Source: Candidatus Marsarchaeota archaeon
GTDB lineage: Archaea > Micrarchaeota > Micrarchaeia > Micrarchaeales > Micrarchaeaceae
Assembly: GCA_023473665.1 (NCBI GenBank)
Contig: JAMCYM010000002.1
Location: 1-64,000 of the forward strand
DNA length: 64,000 nucleotides
Direction: 5' to 3'
Shown in pieces: positions 15,074 to 23,172 of this stretch. Positions within the stretch are counted from its first letter, which is position 1. Each line of letters starts with the position of its first letter. The notes beneath the pieces were generated by a model. The model worked only from the letters and a program-made list of their open reading frames with translations, was not told the origin of the DNA and did no database searches. A program made the position numbers and the translations under genes.

Positions 15074-15186
15074 GATGCGACAGAACCCCTGGACACAAGC
15101 TTTAAATATGATGCGCCTTCACAAGATATTGACAGAGGGGCAATCATAGCTCCGCATATACAACCAGGCAGTTAGCCGGTGTGAAG

Positions 15187-15297
15187 ATGCAGTTGCAAAC
15201 GTTGCGCACGTGGTATATAGGCTCATCCTTTAGGCGCAGCGTCAGCATCGATTGCATCATGAAGCTCACACCAAACAACTACCACCTGGCTGCATAA
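15187..15297 (+). CDS. Possible 36-aa small protein
   Basis: A short open frame starting at the ATG at 15187, preceded by ggtgtgaag, which fits the ribosome-binding pattern used by many genes here (GGTG about 5 nt before the start). The product is mildly basic and of no recognised family. A TATA-like 'agctttaaatatg' lies about 75 bp upstream (near 15099-15111). Without comparison to relatives it cannot be told apart from chance. Confidence 0.25.
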   Translation: MQLQTLRTWYIGSSFRRSVSIDCIMKLTPNNYHLAA

Positions 15298-15324
15298 ACA
15301 CTTTCCAGAAAAGAGGTGTTTCAT

Positions 15325-15717
15325 GTGGGCCGGATGGTAGTAGAAACTAGAGTATATTCTAAGGCGGTTGTGCTTACTGAGCGCGAGCAGCTGCTCATGC
15401 TCGAGATAGGCACCGATAGCATAGACAGCGCCAGCTCGTTCGTCAACTACATCAGCGAGATGTATGGCTTTTCGAAGAGCTCGGTGTGGTACACGCTCAA
15501 CAAGCTGAAGGAGCGCGGGCTTGCCGATTTTGCGAGCAAGGAAGAGCCTGGCAAGGGGCTCAGCCTGACGCAGTCTGGCATGGCGGGGATGCGCGGTATG
15601 GAGCGCCAGAAGGCCGCAATACTTGACAAGTTCGCCAACTCTTTCCTGAGCGGAGCTGATGCTCCACTCCAGGACGACAGCACCTGGGCGAGGATGAGCA
15701 TAAGGACAAGGGCATAG
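15325..15717 (+). CDS. Winged-helix transcriptional regulator-like protein
   Basis: A protein of about 130 aa with a winged-helix fold pattern: helices around 'REQLLMLEIG' and 'SASSFVNYISEMYGFSKSSV', the recognition helix 'SVWYTLNKLKERGLADFASK' and a wing leading into a C-terminal helix. This resembles PadR/MarR-size single-domain regulators; the DNA target is unknown. Of several in-frame starts (GTG 15316, GTG 15325, ATG 15334), 15325 is preferred because gaggtg lies 6 bp before it. It is followed by a strong hairpin and then ilvE. It lies just right of the transposon but has host-like composition. Confidence 0.6.
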   Translation: MGRMVVETRVYSKAVVLTEREQLLMLEIGTDSIDSASSFVNYISEMYGFSKSSVWYTLNKLKERGLADFASKEEPGKGLSLTQSGMAGMRGMERQKAAILDKFANSFLSGADAPLQDDSTWARMSIRTRA

Positions 15718-15730
15718 GTGGTGAAGCAGC

Positions 15731-15753
15731 GCGCAGGGGCAAAGCCCCTGCGC
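15731..15753 (+). terminator. Perfect 10-bp hairpin with three-base loop
   Basis: GCGCAGGGGC (15731-15740), loop AAA, GCCCCTGCGC (15744-15753). It lies 14 bp after the stop of the winged-helix gene. There is no T-run, so it may be a processing or stability structure rather than a true terminator. Confidence 0.5.
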
Positions 15754-15895
15754 CACTACCAGGCTTCGCATGCGCCCTCTCAAAAGGTATCGGTTATGAC
15801 CCTCTTCTTCTTACGATTCGTTTCCCTTCAATCGCCCAAATCCGCAAAGCAAATAATTAATAGCTGCACTGCATGTTAGTGTTTAGGCGCATGGC

Positions 15896-16819
15896 ATGGC
15901 TGAGAATATCAAAGGAAGAATGGTGTGGCTAGACGGCAAGATTGTCAGCTACGAAGAGGCGAAGGTCCCGATACTGACCCATTCGTTGCAGTACGGCAGC
16001 GGCATCTTCGAAGGCATTCGTGCATATCAAACGAAGAAAGGTGCCGCAATATTCAGGCTTCCAGAGCACGTAAAGCGATTCCAGCACAGCGCCAAGATAT
16101 ACTCAATGGAACTCGGCCGATCTGATGGAGAGCTGTCCCGCGCCATAATAGACACGGTGAAGGCCAATGGCCTAGATTCCTGCTACATAAGGCCCTTCGC
16201 ATTTTATAACGATGACAAGATAGGCATGAGCACTACCGGCAAGAAGATCAGCGTGTACATTGCCGCTGTGCCGTTCGGCGCGTATTTCGGCGCGGCAAAA
16301 GAGCGCGGAATAAGGTGCAAGGTGTCTTCATGGAGGCGCATAAACTCCGATATACTGCCTGTGGAAGCCAAGGCGAGCGGCAACTACATAAACTCGATAA
16401 TGGCCAACAACGAGGCGAGGGCATCAGGGTTTGACGAGGCCATACTGCTTTCAAGTAACGGCTACGTAGCAGAAGGCCCAGGCGAAAATATATTCATAGT
16501 CAAGGATGGCGAACTTATCACCCCTGGAATAAGCTCAGACATACTCCTGGGGATAACCCGCGACAGCCTAATTGAGATAGCTGATAAGCTGGGGATTAAT
16601 GTGGCGCAGCGCGAGCTCCATCACGAGGAGCTTTACACGGCAGACGAGGCATTCTTTGCGGGCACCGCAGCTGAGATTACCCCGATAGTGAACATAGACG
16701 GCATGGGCATCGGCGAAGGCAAGCCAGGCCGGATTACTATGATGCTGTCAAAGAAATACGACAGCATAGTTCGCGGCAATGAGAAGGCCTATGCCAGGTG
16801 GCTGACCTACGTAAAATGA
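15896..16819 (+). CDS. ilvE: Branched-chain amino acid aminotransferase
   Basis: A class IV PLP-dependent aminotransferase, 307 aa, that interconverts branched-chain amino acids and their keto acids with glutamate as the usual partner. The start 'GRMVWLDGKIVSYEEAKVPILTHSLQYGSGIFEGIRAY' is the standard IlvE N-terminal signature. The PLP lysine is in EAKASGNYINS (about residue 160), and 'VAEGPGENIFIV' and 'FFAGTAAEITPI' are the family motifs. The ATG at 15896 is used. No other branched-chain biosynthesis gene is nearby, so a scavenging or degradation role is possible. Confidence 0.95.
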   Translation: MAENIKGRMVWLDGKIVSYEEAKVPILTHSLQYGSGIFEGIRAYQTKKGAAIFRLPEHVKRFQHSAKIYSMELGRSDGELSRAIIDTVKANGLDSCYIRPFAFYNDDKIGMSTTGKKISVYIAAVPFGAYFGAAKERGIRCKVSSWRRINSDILPVEAKASGNYINSIMANNEARASGFDEAILLSSNGYVAEGPGENIFIVKDGELITPGISSDILLGITRDSLIEIADKLGINVAQRELHHEELYTADEAFFAGTAAEITPIVNIDGMGIGEGKPGRITMMLSKKYDSIVRGNEKAYARWLTYVK

Positions 16820-16823
16820 GCAG

Positions 16824-17180
16824 TCAAAGGAGCTTCAGCCCCTTGGTGAACTGGTCTATCTCTGCGCTCTTCCACGGACCTATGCCAAGGGCAGTCTTGC
16901 TGCCTGGTGGTATTTCAGTAAGGCCGGCATCGGTCACCAGCGCGCACGGCACGCCCTTGTACTTGAAGGCGTTGTAGAGCTTGACCAGCGCTTCCTCGTC
17001 GCTGACCTTGAGCACTATCTTCTTCTCGCCGCTGTCAAGCCACTCCTTGGCTATTCTCTTGTCAGCTTTCTCGGCCTCGAAGTAGCTCATGAGCGATGCA
17101 TGCGCAACCTGCGCGGCCGCCTTGCCCCTGCCCATATCAAGGTCGGTCCTGACAACTATTGCCTGCTTTATCTCGTCCAC
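16824..17180 (-). CDS. pth2: Peptidyl-tRNA hydrolase, archaeal/eukaryotic type
   Basis: A 118-aa Pth2 enzyme that frees tRNA from prematurely released peptidyl-tRNA. Seen motifs are 'IKQAIVVRTDLDMGRGKAAAQVAHAS' at the N-terminus (the conserved K...GK..AQ.AHA pattern), 'GEKKIVLKV', and the C-terminal 'DAGLTEIPPGSKTALGIGPW'. The length is typical. It converges on ilvE with 4 bp between stop codons. Upstream, on the same strand, is a 254-aa protein of unknown function, about 45 bp away. Confidence 0.95.
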   Translation of the reverse strand: MDEIKQAIVVRTDLDMGRGKAAAQVAHASLMSYFEAEKADKRIAKEWLDSGEKKIVLKVSDEEALVKLYNAFKYKGVPCALVTDAGLTEIPPGSKTALGIGPWKSAEIDQFTKGLKLL

Positions 17181-17224
17181 GTTGACCGCTAATATTTTGC
17201 ATGCAAAGGAATAAGAAGCGTCAA

Positions 17225-17989
17225 TCAGGTCGCATTCCTTGAGGGCGTCTTGGCGCCCCGCAGCTTGACCGGCAACGTACCGTCGAAACCCTTTGTCAAT
17301 TCGGTATCCTTGCCCTCCAGACGATCAATCATGTAAGTTACTGCCTTTGGCAGGTCTTCATGCGTGGTTACGATAAGGCGCCCGCTTCCCATCGACTTCA
17401 GGACACTGTCTTCAATGAACTGATAGCCCTCAATCACGAGTATCGTAGGCACCCTTTTTATCCCTGCGAAGTAAATTGCAGCAGGACTGTAATCTTCAAC
17501 TATGAAGGATGGGGGCTCGCCGTCTATTTTGCGGGCCTTGCCGAATACCCGCTCCCATCTGACCGTTGCTCTTATATGCTCCCTCTCAAGCCTCGCCTCC
17601 ATGTCCACGCATCTTCCGGCTTCATCACGGTAAGTAGGATTGGCGGTTTCGATGTATATTTGATAACCCCTGTCCTGGGCTATGCCCATGGCAATCAGGT
17701 TCTGCCTGTCAAAGGACAGCTTCTGGTCCAGATGGTTGGAAATAGGGCCGCGGGCGTTCGGTGGCAGCATCATAATGCTGCTGAAAATCCCCTCAGTGGG
17801 GAGCTTGAATCCGAAATGCTTGTTGGGTATGCCGTCGCCGCGCCGCAGCATAGTTGTTATCGCTGCGTCAATGGTAGGTATGGTAGGGCCTTCCAAATCC
17901 CATACTGCGGCATGCGCCATCTGGATCGCTGAAGAATACAATGAATTGCCAGATTTATATTCGTCTATGTCTTGTTCGTCGATTGTCAA
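17225..17989 (-). CDS. Hypothetical protein, 254 aa
   Basis: No family recognised. It is a soluble, mixed alpha/beta-looking protein without membrane segments. Features that may help a search are 'GIFSSIMMLPPNARGPISNHLD' (about 68-89), 'DMEARLEREHIRATVRWERV' (about 130-149) and 'VPTILVIEGYQFIEDSVL' (about 179-196), which has the look of a beta strand followed by an acidic loop. The composition is host-like. It is divergent from priS and precedes pth2 on the same strand. The frame is long and well bounded, so a real gene is likely. Confidence 0.65.
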   Translation of the reverse strand: MTIDEQDIDEYKSGNSLYSSAIQMAHAAVWDLEGPTIPTIDAAITTMLRRGDGIPNKHFGFKLPTEGIFSSIMMLPPNARGPISNHLDQKLSFDRQNLIAMGIAQDRGYQIYIETANPTYRDEAGRCVDMEARLEREHIRATVRWERVFGKARKIDGEPPSFIVEDYSPAAIYFAGIKRVPTILVIEGYQFIEDSVLKSMGSGRLIVTTHEDLPKAVTYMIDRLEGKDTELTKGFDGTLPVKLRGAKTPSRNAT

Positions 17990-18031
17990 GTATTATTAAA
18001 TTATGCGTCAGGCATTTAGTTTTTGAAGGTC

Positions 18032-19198
18032 ATGATATCCGTGAACCGCATGCCGACTTCGAACGAGGCTGAATCCATAGCTTCAAAGTACATAAGGGAT
18101 TACTACTCAAAGCACCCTATCAGCGTGGCGAACATCGCGTCGCGGGAGTTCGGCTTCGGCGATTTCGAGAAGAAGATAAAGGTCAGGCACCTATCTTTCG
18201 CGAGCGACAAGGAGCTAAACCGCTACCTTGTCGACAACGCACCGCCATTCGTTTCTTGCTCTTCGGCGCTCTACGAACGCCCGGCTGCGCAGCCCATGGA
18301 AGCCAAGGGCAGGAAGGGCGCGGAGCTCGTCTTCGACCTCGATGCGACCGACATGCGTCTGGCGTGCCAGAAGGAGCATGGCGCCTCCTGGGTGTGCGAA
18401 AACTGCCTTTCTGCGGTCAAAGCAGAGACCGTCAAGCTTATAGAGGATTTCCTTGTGCCAGACTTCGGCTTCTCTGCCGACGAGATATCGGTTAACTTCA
18501 GCGGCAACCGTGGCTACCATGTGCACGTAAACAGCGAGGAGGTGTTCCAGCTTGACGGCAATGCCAGGAAGCAGATAAGCGACTACATAACGGGCACCGG
18601 CATGCGCATCGAGAGCTTCTTCCCGACAATAGGCCAGCGCGGCATGCGCCTCGAGGGCCCGAAGCCAACGGACTTCGGCTGGGGCGGCAAGCTGGCCAAA
18701 GGCATAATCGCGGCGCTCAACAAGGGCACGGACGCGCTCACTGTCCTTGGGATAAGCGCTATAGAGGCCAGGTTCCTGGAGAAGAACAAGGCTGCGGTGA
18801 TACTCGGAATAACGACCGGCAATTGGGACAAGGTGCGCATAACTAAGAAGGCCGAGTTCTGGGCCAACGTAGTGAAGGGCATGACTATAAAGCAGAGCGA
18901 CTCGATAGACAGGAACGTCACGAACGATCCATCGCACATGCTCAGGGTGCCTGAGACGCTCCATGGCGACACGATGCTCGTAGCAAAGCGCATCGGCTCG
19001 GTCAAGGAGCTGGAGAAGTTCGAGCCGATGAGGGACTCGATAGCATTCCAGGGAGGCACGATGCTGGTGCACGCCACAAAGGCGCCTACGCTAACTATGG
19101 ATGGCAAGGTGTTCGGCCCATATGAGAACAAGGACGTTGCGCTGCCGACATATGCGGCGCTCTACTTGCTGATGAAGCGCGCCGCGGTGCCGGCATGA
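18032..19198 (+). CDS. priS: DNA primase small (catalytic) subunit
   Basis: Catalytic subunit of the archaeal/eukaryotic-type primase, which makes primers for DNA replication, about 388 aa. The metal-binding motif ELVFDLDATDM (about residues 95-105) carries the DxD-type acids. A zinc-binding knot follows (Cys...CENC, about 113-130), then the SGNRGYHVHV motif (about 158-167). Of the possible starts, the ATG at 18032 fits an AT-rich promoter at about 17990-18000. The large subunit PriL is not in the window. pyrE follows after 9 bp, suggesting an operon of PriS, PyrE, Nudix and DUF373. Confidence 0.95.
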   Translation: MISVNRMPTSNEAESIASKYIRDYYSKHPISVANIASREFGFGDFEKKIKVRHLSFASDKELNRYLVDNAPPFVSCSSALYERPAAQPMEAKGRKGAELVFDLDATDMRLACQKEHGASWVCENCLSAVKAETVKLIEDFLVPDFGFSADEISVNFSGNRGYHVHVNSEEVFQLDGNARKQISDYITGTGMRIESFFPTIGQRGMRLEGPKPTDFGWGGKLAKGIIAALNKGTDALTVLGISAIEARFLEKNKAAVILGITTGNWDKVRITKKAEFWANVVKGMTIKQSDSIDRNVTNDPSHMLRVPETLHGDTMLVAKRIGSVKELEKFEPMRDSIAFQGGTMLVHATKAPTLTMDGKVFGPYENKDVALPTYAALYLLMKRAAVPA

Positions 19199-19207
19199 GG
19201 CGATGAC

Positions 19208-19747
19208 ATGAACGCGAATAAAGAGCTGGTTGAAAGGCTGAATAATTCCGGCGCCGCGAAGAGGGCGCCGGGCAACGAATGGTACAAATTGCGTTCTGGC
19301 GATAAATCGAAATATTACATTGACGTCAAGACGTTCGATGCCGATCCTGCCAATCTCAAGCTTATCGTGGCTGCACTTTCAGGAATGATACGCGAAAATG
19401 CAGTCGCAGGCATAGAGATGGGCTCGGTACCTATAGCGGTAGGGGTGTCGCTCGCGACTGACAAGATGTGCTACATAGTCAGGAAGGACAGGAAGGCCCA
19501 CGGCGATACCTCATTGCTGATGGGCGGCGATGTGTCAGGCAAGAACGTTGCAGTAATAGACGACGTGGTGACGAAAGGCGGCTCTGTGCTGTATGCAGTC
19601 GATGTCCTGAGGGAACGCAAGGCGATAGTCGAGCACGCGTACTGCGTGGTAGACAGGGAGGAGGGCGGAAGTGATGCAATCGGGGCTGCAGGCGTAAGGC
19701 TGCATTCATTAGTTAGGAAATCCGAGCTTTTCGGGACTGATCATTGA
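19208..19747 (+). CDS. pyrE: Orotate phosphoribosyltransferase
   Basis: Forms orotidine monophosphate from orotate and PRPP in pyrimidine synthesis. The 179-aa protein shows the PRPP-binding motif VAVIDDVVTKGGSV (about 117-130), the conserved 'YYIDVKTFDADP' near the N-terminus, and IVRKDRKAHG (about 92-101), which contains the catalytic Lys of the flexible loop. The length is typical. It follows priS by 9 bp and precedes the Nudix gene by 18 bp. No other pyr genes are in view. Confidence 0.94.
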   Translation: MNANKELVERLNNSGAAKRAPGNEWYKLRSGDKSKYYIDVKTFDADPANLKLIVAALSGMIRENAVAGIEMGSVPIAVGVSLATDKMCYIVRKDRKAHGDTSLLMGGDVSGKNVAVIDDVVTKGGSVLYAVDVLRERKAIVEHAYCVVDREEGGSDAIGAAGVRLHSLVRKSELFGTDH

Positions 19748-19765
19748 ATCGCGTTTGGGGATTGA

Positions 19766-20245
19766 ATGGAGATAAGCGATAAAAGGCTGGAAGAGCTGGT
19801 AAAGGCACGTGCGAAGAAATACATGGAGAGCCGCATAGTTGAGGTGCTGCCCATCTTCAGCGACGGCACGGTTCTGGTGAACCGGCAGTACAGGAAGACA
19901 TCCGGAGAATGGGGCTTCGAGCTTCCGCGCGGCAAGATAGACGAAGGCGAGAAACCAGAAGATGCTGCCGCGCGAGAGCTGAGGGAGGAGACCGGCTTCA
20001 GGGCCGACAGCCTGAAGCTGATGTTCGCCACTCGCCTCGTCGCGAACATAGACTCGATGAAGAGCTACTACTACCTGGCAGAAGGCCTTCACGAAGGCGA
20101 GCCTAATAGGGAGGAAGGCGAGCAGATAGAGACTAATAGGGTAAGCATGGGAGAGCTGATGGCGCTCATAAGGGATGGGAAGATGTCAGACACATCAGGA
20201 ATGTCGGCGGTGATGTACTACAACATGTTCCTTGCCAGGCATTGA
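19766..20245 (+). CDS. Nudix hydrolase (ADP-ribose pyrophosphatase-like)
   Basis: A 159-aa Nudix protein with a complete Nudix box: GKIDEGEKPEDAAARELREE then TGF (about residues 55-77), including all catalytic Glu residues. The preceding 'EWGFELPRGK' and the flanking strands resemble ADP-ribose or sugar-nucleotide pyrophosphatases; the exact substrate cannot be told from sequence. It lies in the same direction as pyrE, 18 bp downstream of it, and 77 bp before the DUF373 gene. A second, broken Nudix gene is at 53.0-53.5 kb. Confidence 0.9.
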   Translation: MEISDKRLEELVKARAKKYMESRIVEVLPIFSDGTVLVNRQYRKTSGEWGFELPRGKIDEGEKPEDAAARELREETGFRADSLKLMFATRLVANIDSMKSYYYLAEGLHEGEPNREEGEQIETNRVSMGELMALIRDGKMSDTSGMSAVMYYNMFLARH

Positions 20246-20322
20246 CCGGGCTGGGGCCGTTCCCCTTTCCGCAACGTTCCTGATAGGTATTTATTCTGAT
20301 GCCTGGATATTGTTATGATAGA

Positions 20323-21540
20323 ATGGCCGAACGGCTGCTTGTGCTGGCAGTGGACATAGACAACGACCTCTACCGCAAGGCGAAGAAGACCGGCCCTGTG
20401 ATAGGCAGGGACGCAAACGTCAAAGCGGCTACGTCGCTCGCGCTTGCAGATCCACAGGATACAGACTCGAACACGATGTTTGAGGCGGTGCACAAGTATG
20501 AAGAGCTCAAGAAGCAGGGCTATGATGTCGAGATCGCAACGATAACTGGCTCTGAGAACGAGGGCTATACGGCAGATGCGGAGCTCTCGAGGCAGCTGGA
20601 CATGCTGCTTGACAGGCTCAAGGTCGATGCCTGCGTGCTGGTAACCGACGGCGCCAGCGACACGCGCGTGCTCCCCATACTGAAGACGCGCATAAAGGTC
20701 AACAGCGTCGACTTCGTGCGTATGAAGCAGGCCGAGCAGTTCGAGAACGCATACTTCGCGGTTCTCGAGAAGCTCAAGGAGCCACATTATGCGCGCATAG
20801 TGTTCGGCATACCGGCCGTATTGCTGCTGCTGTTTGCGGTAAGCTACTACCTGAACTACGGGTGGCAGCTGCCCGTCGCGCTAATAGGATTATATCTCGT
20901 CATAAAGGGCTTCGGCCTTGAGGATGCGTTGGTATCGTCGTTCAGGGGCTTCGGCTTCAGCATAAGCAGGCTGAGCTTTTTGTTCTACGTGAGCGCCCTG
21001 CTCTTCTTCTTCATAGGCCTGGTGCTCGGGTTCGGTGCTTTCGTGCACAACCCGGTTGCAAACCAGCTGTCGAGGGATTCCTATGCTGTGCAGGGCTTCC
21101 TCCTGGTATTCCCGATAAGCATAGGCCTGTATTTAATCGGCCGCATAATGGACCTGGAGAGCAGGCACATGCGCTACAGGGCGATAAACCAAGGCACGTA
21201 CATCAGCTATTCGATAGTATCTCTCGCCATACTCTACATACTAACCGAGTGGTTCATAGGCCAGATATACTTCTGGCAGTTCCTGCTCTGGGTGGCGGGG
21301 CTCATAGTGATAGGCTATGGCATATCGGTGCTGAGCGGCATGGTCAAGAGATACGCTGTTGAGCGCTCCTCGCTGAAGAACAAGAGCGTCATAAACGACA
21401 TAGGCGCCTACATAGGCAAGGTCACTGGCGTAGACACGAAGCGCGGTGTCATGTCAGTGCGCACAGACTACGGCAGCACTATAAGCCTCGAGATCGACCG
21501 CATAAGCACTTCGGAAGCTGACCGCATCATAGTGCGCTGA
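20323..21540 (+). CDS. DUF373 family membrane protein
   Basis: Archaea-specific DUF373 protein, about 405 aa. The N-terminal half is soluble ('RLLVLAVDIDNDLYRKAKKTGPVIGR' with conserved acids, and 'ACVLVTDGASDTRVLPIL' near 105-122); the second half has about six membrane segments followed by a C-terminal beta-rich tail. Biochemical role unknown; the soluble part has a Rossmann-like look. The ATG at 20323 gives the natural family start; an upstream ATG at 20299 adds eight residues. It ends 11 bp before the Rpp29 gene. Confidence 0.85.
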   Translation: MAERLLVLAVDIDNDLYRKAKKTGPVIGRDANVKAATSLALADPQDTDSNTMFEAVHKYEELKKQGYDVEIATITGSENEGYTADAELSRQLDMLLDRLKVDACVLVTDGASDTRVLPILKTRIKVNSVDFVRMKQAEQFENAYFAVLEKLKEPHYARIVFGIPAVLLLLFAVSYYLNYGWQLPVALIGLYLVIKGFGLEDALVSSFRGFGFSISRLSFLFYVSALLFFFIGLVLGFGAFVHNPVANQLSRDSYAVQGFLLVFPISIGLYLIGRIMDLESRHMRYRAINQGTYISYSIVSLAILYILTEWFIGQIYFWQFLLWVAGLIVIGYGISVLSGMVKRYAVERSSLKNKSVINDIGAYIGKVTGVDTKRGVMSVRTDYGSTISLEIDRISTSEADRIIVR

Positions 21541-21551
21541 CGGGGCTAAAC

Positions 21552-21890
21552 ATGCCACGGGGCCTGAACATGCATGATACCGACAGCAACCCGGCAATCC
21601 TAGATAACAGGAACATAGTGTTGCACGAGCTCATAGGCCTGAAGGTAAGGGTGCTGAAGGGCCCCTACGCAGGGAAGAAGGGCTCGCTCAGGGGCATCGT
21701 GATAGGCGAGACGAAGAACACCATTGTAGTAGAAACGAGGCACGGCGACAGGACTGTGCCAAAACTTGGCAGCATCTTCGCATTCGAGGTAGGCGCACAG
21801 CGCTTCGTCGTAGAAGGCAGGGAGATAAACTTCAGGCCCTTCGAGCGCACAGAGAAGGCCCTCAAATTCTACAAGGCCCGAAGAGCATAG
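21552..21890 (+). CDS. rnp1: RNase P protein component 1 (Rpp29/Pop4)
   Basis: A small RNA-binding subunit of archaeal RNase P, which matures the 5' ends of tRNAs. The 112-aa protein carries the Sm-like barrel: 'HELIGLKVRVLKGPYAGKKG' (about 25-44), 'IVIGETKNTIVVETRHGDRTVPK' and 'FEVGAQRFVVEGREINFRPFERT'. In many archaea this gene lies inside the ribosomal operon between L29 and S17, and here it directly precedes S17, preserving half of that order. The start may be at 21552 or at the ATG at 21579. Confidence 0.92.
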   Translation: MPRGLNMHDTDSNPAILDNRNIVLHELIGLKVRVLKGPYAGKKGSLRGIVIGETKNTIVVETRHGDRTVPKLGSIFAFEVGAQRFVVEGREINFRPFERTEKALKFYKARRA

Positions 21891-22004
21891 TTTTTATATA
21901 TTAATACCATCATATTAAACGCAATTCATACCTTTTGGTTTTTTGCTTTGCTACAGCAGAATGTGCGGAACTGCATCATGTCTGCTTTTCATGCAAGTGA
22001 TTGA
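21891..22004 (+). promoter_or_regulatory. Promoter, leader and tiny upstream frame before rps17
   Basis: A TATA-like run, tttttatatatta, at 21891-21903 begins a leader of about 75-80 nt. Inside it an 8-codon frame (ATG 21978 to TGA 22002-22004, peptide MSAFHASD) ends exactly one base before the TTG start of S17 at 22005; its last sense codons contain GTGAT. This may couple translation, or may be chance. Confidence 0.4.
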
Positions 22005-22301
22005 TTGGAATGCGAAGACCCTAAATGCCCGATTCACGGCAGCCTCAAGACGCACGGCAGCGAGATTGAGGGCGTCGTCGTCAGCGACCGCGCCGCCAAG
22101 ACCGTCATAATCGAGAGGCCCTATACTACTTTCCTCAAGAAATACGAGCGCTCGCTCAGGAAGACCTCGCGCATAGCCGCGTACAACCCTGCATGCATAG
22201 GGGCCAAGACTGGCGACCGCGTGGTGATAGCCGGCACCAGGAAGCTCAGCAAGACAAAGTCGTTCGTAGTGACGAAGATAATAGCCAGGGCGGTTGCATG
22301 A
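22005..22301 (+). CDS. rps17: Ribosomal protein S17 (uS17)
   Basis: A 98-aa 30S subunit protein that binds 16S rRNA. It begins 'MECEDPKCPIHGSLKTHG', the standard archaeal start with the C-x4-C-x-H-like element, and continues with 'VVVSDRAAKTVIIERPY' and 'GDRVVIAGTRKLSKTKSFVV'. The start codon is TTG at 22005 in the string GTGATTGATTG, in which GTGAT matches the 16S tail; the same string precedes S5. It overlaps the L14 start by 4 bp (ATGA). Confidence 0.96.
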   Translation: MECEDPKCPIHGSLKTHGSEIEGVVVSDRAAKTVIIERPYTTFLKKYERSLRKTSRIAAYNPACIGAKTGDRVVIAGTRKLSKTKSFVVTKIIARAVA

Positions 22302-22696
22302 AGGGTTTGGCCACAAAGATATCGAAGAGCCTGGTTCCGGGCAGCATACTCACCTGCGCCGACAACAGCGGCGCCAAGACCCTCATGATAATAAACAAGA
22401 TAGGAAAGGCTGGCTCGCACAAGAGGATGGCATCGTCAGGCATAGGTGACATAGTGCTGGCCAGCGTGAAGAGCGGCACGCCGCAATACATAAAGAAGAA
22501 GGTGCGCGCAGTGATAATAAGGCAGCGCCAGCCCATGCGCAGGGCATCAGGCATGCGCGTCAGGTTCGAGGATAATGCAGCAATACTAATAACGGACAGC
22601 GACCTGCCGGTCGCGACCGAGGTCAAGGGCGCTATGGCGCGTGAGGTCATAGAGCGCTACATCAAGCTGGCAGGCATAGCCTCGAGGGTGGTATGA
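22298..22696 (+). CDS. rpl14: Ribosomal protein L14 (uL14)
   Basis: A 132-aa 50S protein at the subunit interface. Family motifs are 'GSILTCADNSGAKTLMIINKIG' near the start and 'VRAVIIRQRQPMRRASGMRVRFEDNAAILI' in the middle. The start is the ATG at 22298, overlapping the S17 stop as ATGA; an earlier in-frame start inside S17 is not credible. Its stop overlaps the L24 start. It is part of the spc-type ribosomal operon. Confidence 0.97.
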   Translation: MKGLATKISKSLVPGSILTCADNSGAKTLMIINKIGKAGSHKRMASSGIGDIVLASVKSGTPQYIKKKVRAVIIRQRQPMRRASGMRVRFEDNAAILITDSDLPVATEVKGAMAREVIERYIKLAGIASRVV

Positions 22697-23172
22697 TGAT
22701 AAAGAGCGGCAAACCACGCATGCAGAGGAAATACCGCTACACCGCGCCTATGCACTCAAGGCAGCATTTCCTGCACGTGCACCTGAGCAAGGAGGCGCGG
22801 CAGAAGCTTGGGATAAAGATGAGGGCGGTGCAGGTGTCGAAGGGCGACACGGTCAAGATAATGAGCGGTTCGAAGAAGGGCACGACCGGCAAGGTCACGC
22901 GCGTAAGCCTGCGCGGCGGAGTGCTCTACATAGATTCGTATAAGAGGAAGGACGCCAAGGGCAAGGAGCTCAGCGTGGCTGTGAACGCCAGCAATGTATA
23001 TATAACCGATCTCAATCTATCGGACAAGCTGAGGGTATCGCGCCTCAAGCCGACGCAGCGGGTCCAGGCTGCAGCAGCCGCGCCCACGGCCGAGTCGGCG
23101 CCAAAGGCAGCGCCGAAGGCAGAAGCAGCAACTGCAGCTCCGCCGAAACCAGAGAGTGATGTTCATGGCTAA
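22693..23172 (+). CDS. rpl24: Ribosomal protein L24 (uL24) with Ala/Pro/Lys-rich tail
   Basis: A 159-aa 50S assembly protein. 'MQRKYRYTAPMHSRQHFLHVHLSKEARQKLG' and the KOW motif ('VSKGDTVKIMSGSKKGTTGKVTRVSLRGG', about 48-77) are typical of archaeal L24. The last 40 residues are a low-complexity Ala/Pro/Lys/Glu extension not needed by the family. The start is one of two adjacent ATG codons (22693 or 22696), overlapping the L14 stop. The 3' end overlaps the S4e start by 8 bp. Confidence 0.95.
   Translation: MMIKSGKPRMQRKYRYTAPMHSRQHFLHVHLSKEARQKLGIKMRAVQVSKGDTVKIMSGSKKGTTGKVTRVSLRGGVLYIDSYKRKDAKGKELSVAVNASNVYITDLNLSDKLRVSRLKPTQRVQAAAAAPTAESAPKAAPKAEAATAAPPKPESDVHG

Noticed and set aside
11862-15090. 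Target-site duplication around the transposon
   Set aside because: Flanks of the 35-bp ends (ccacaaa on the left, gatgcga on the right) do not match at any length expected for DDE transposons.
15223-15783. 186-codon minus-strand frame over the winged-helix gene
   Set aside because: It is opposite a frame with a recognisable helix-turn-helix pattern and ribosome-binding site, and has no domain itself.
18215-19072. 285-codon antisense frame opposite priS
   Set aside because: A shadow of the primase gene; no conserved motif, no promoter or ribosome-binding site.
23156-23164. Upstream GTG/ATG starts for S4e, L32e and L18
   Set aside because: These codons belong to the repeated GTGATGTTC ribosome-binding string; family N-termini start at the ATG after it.
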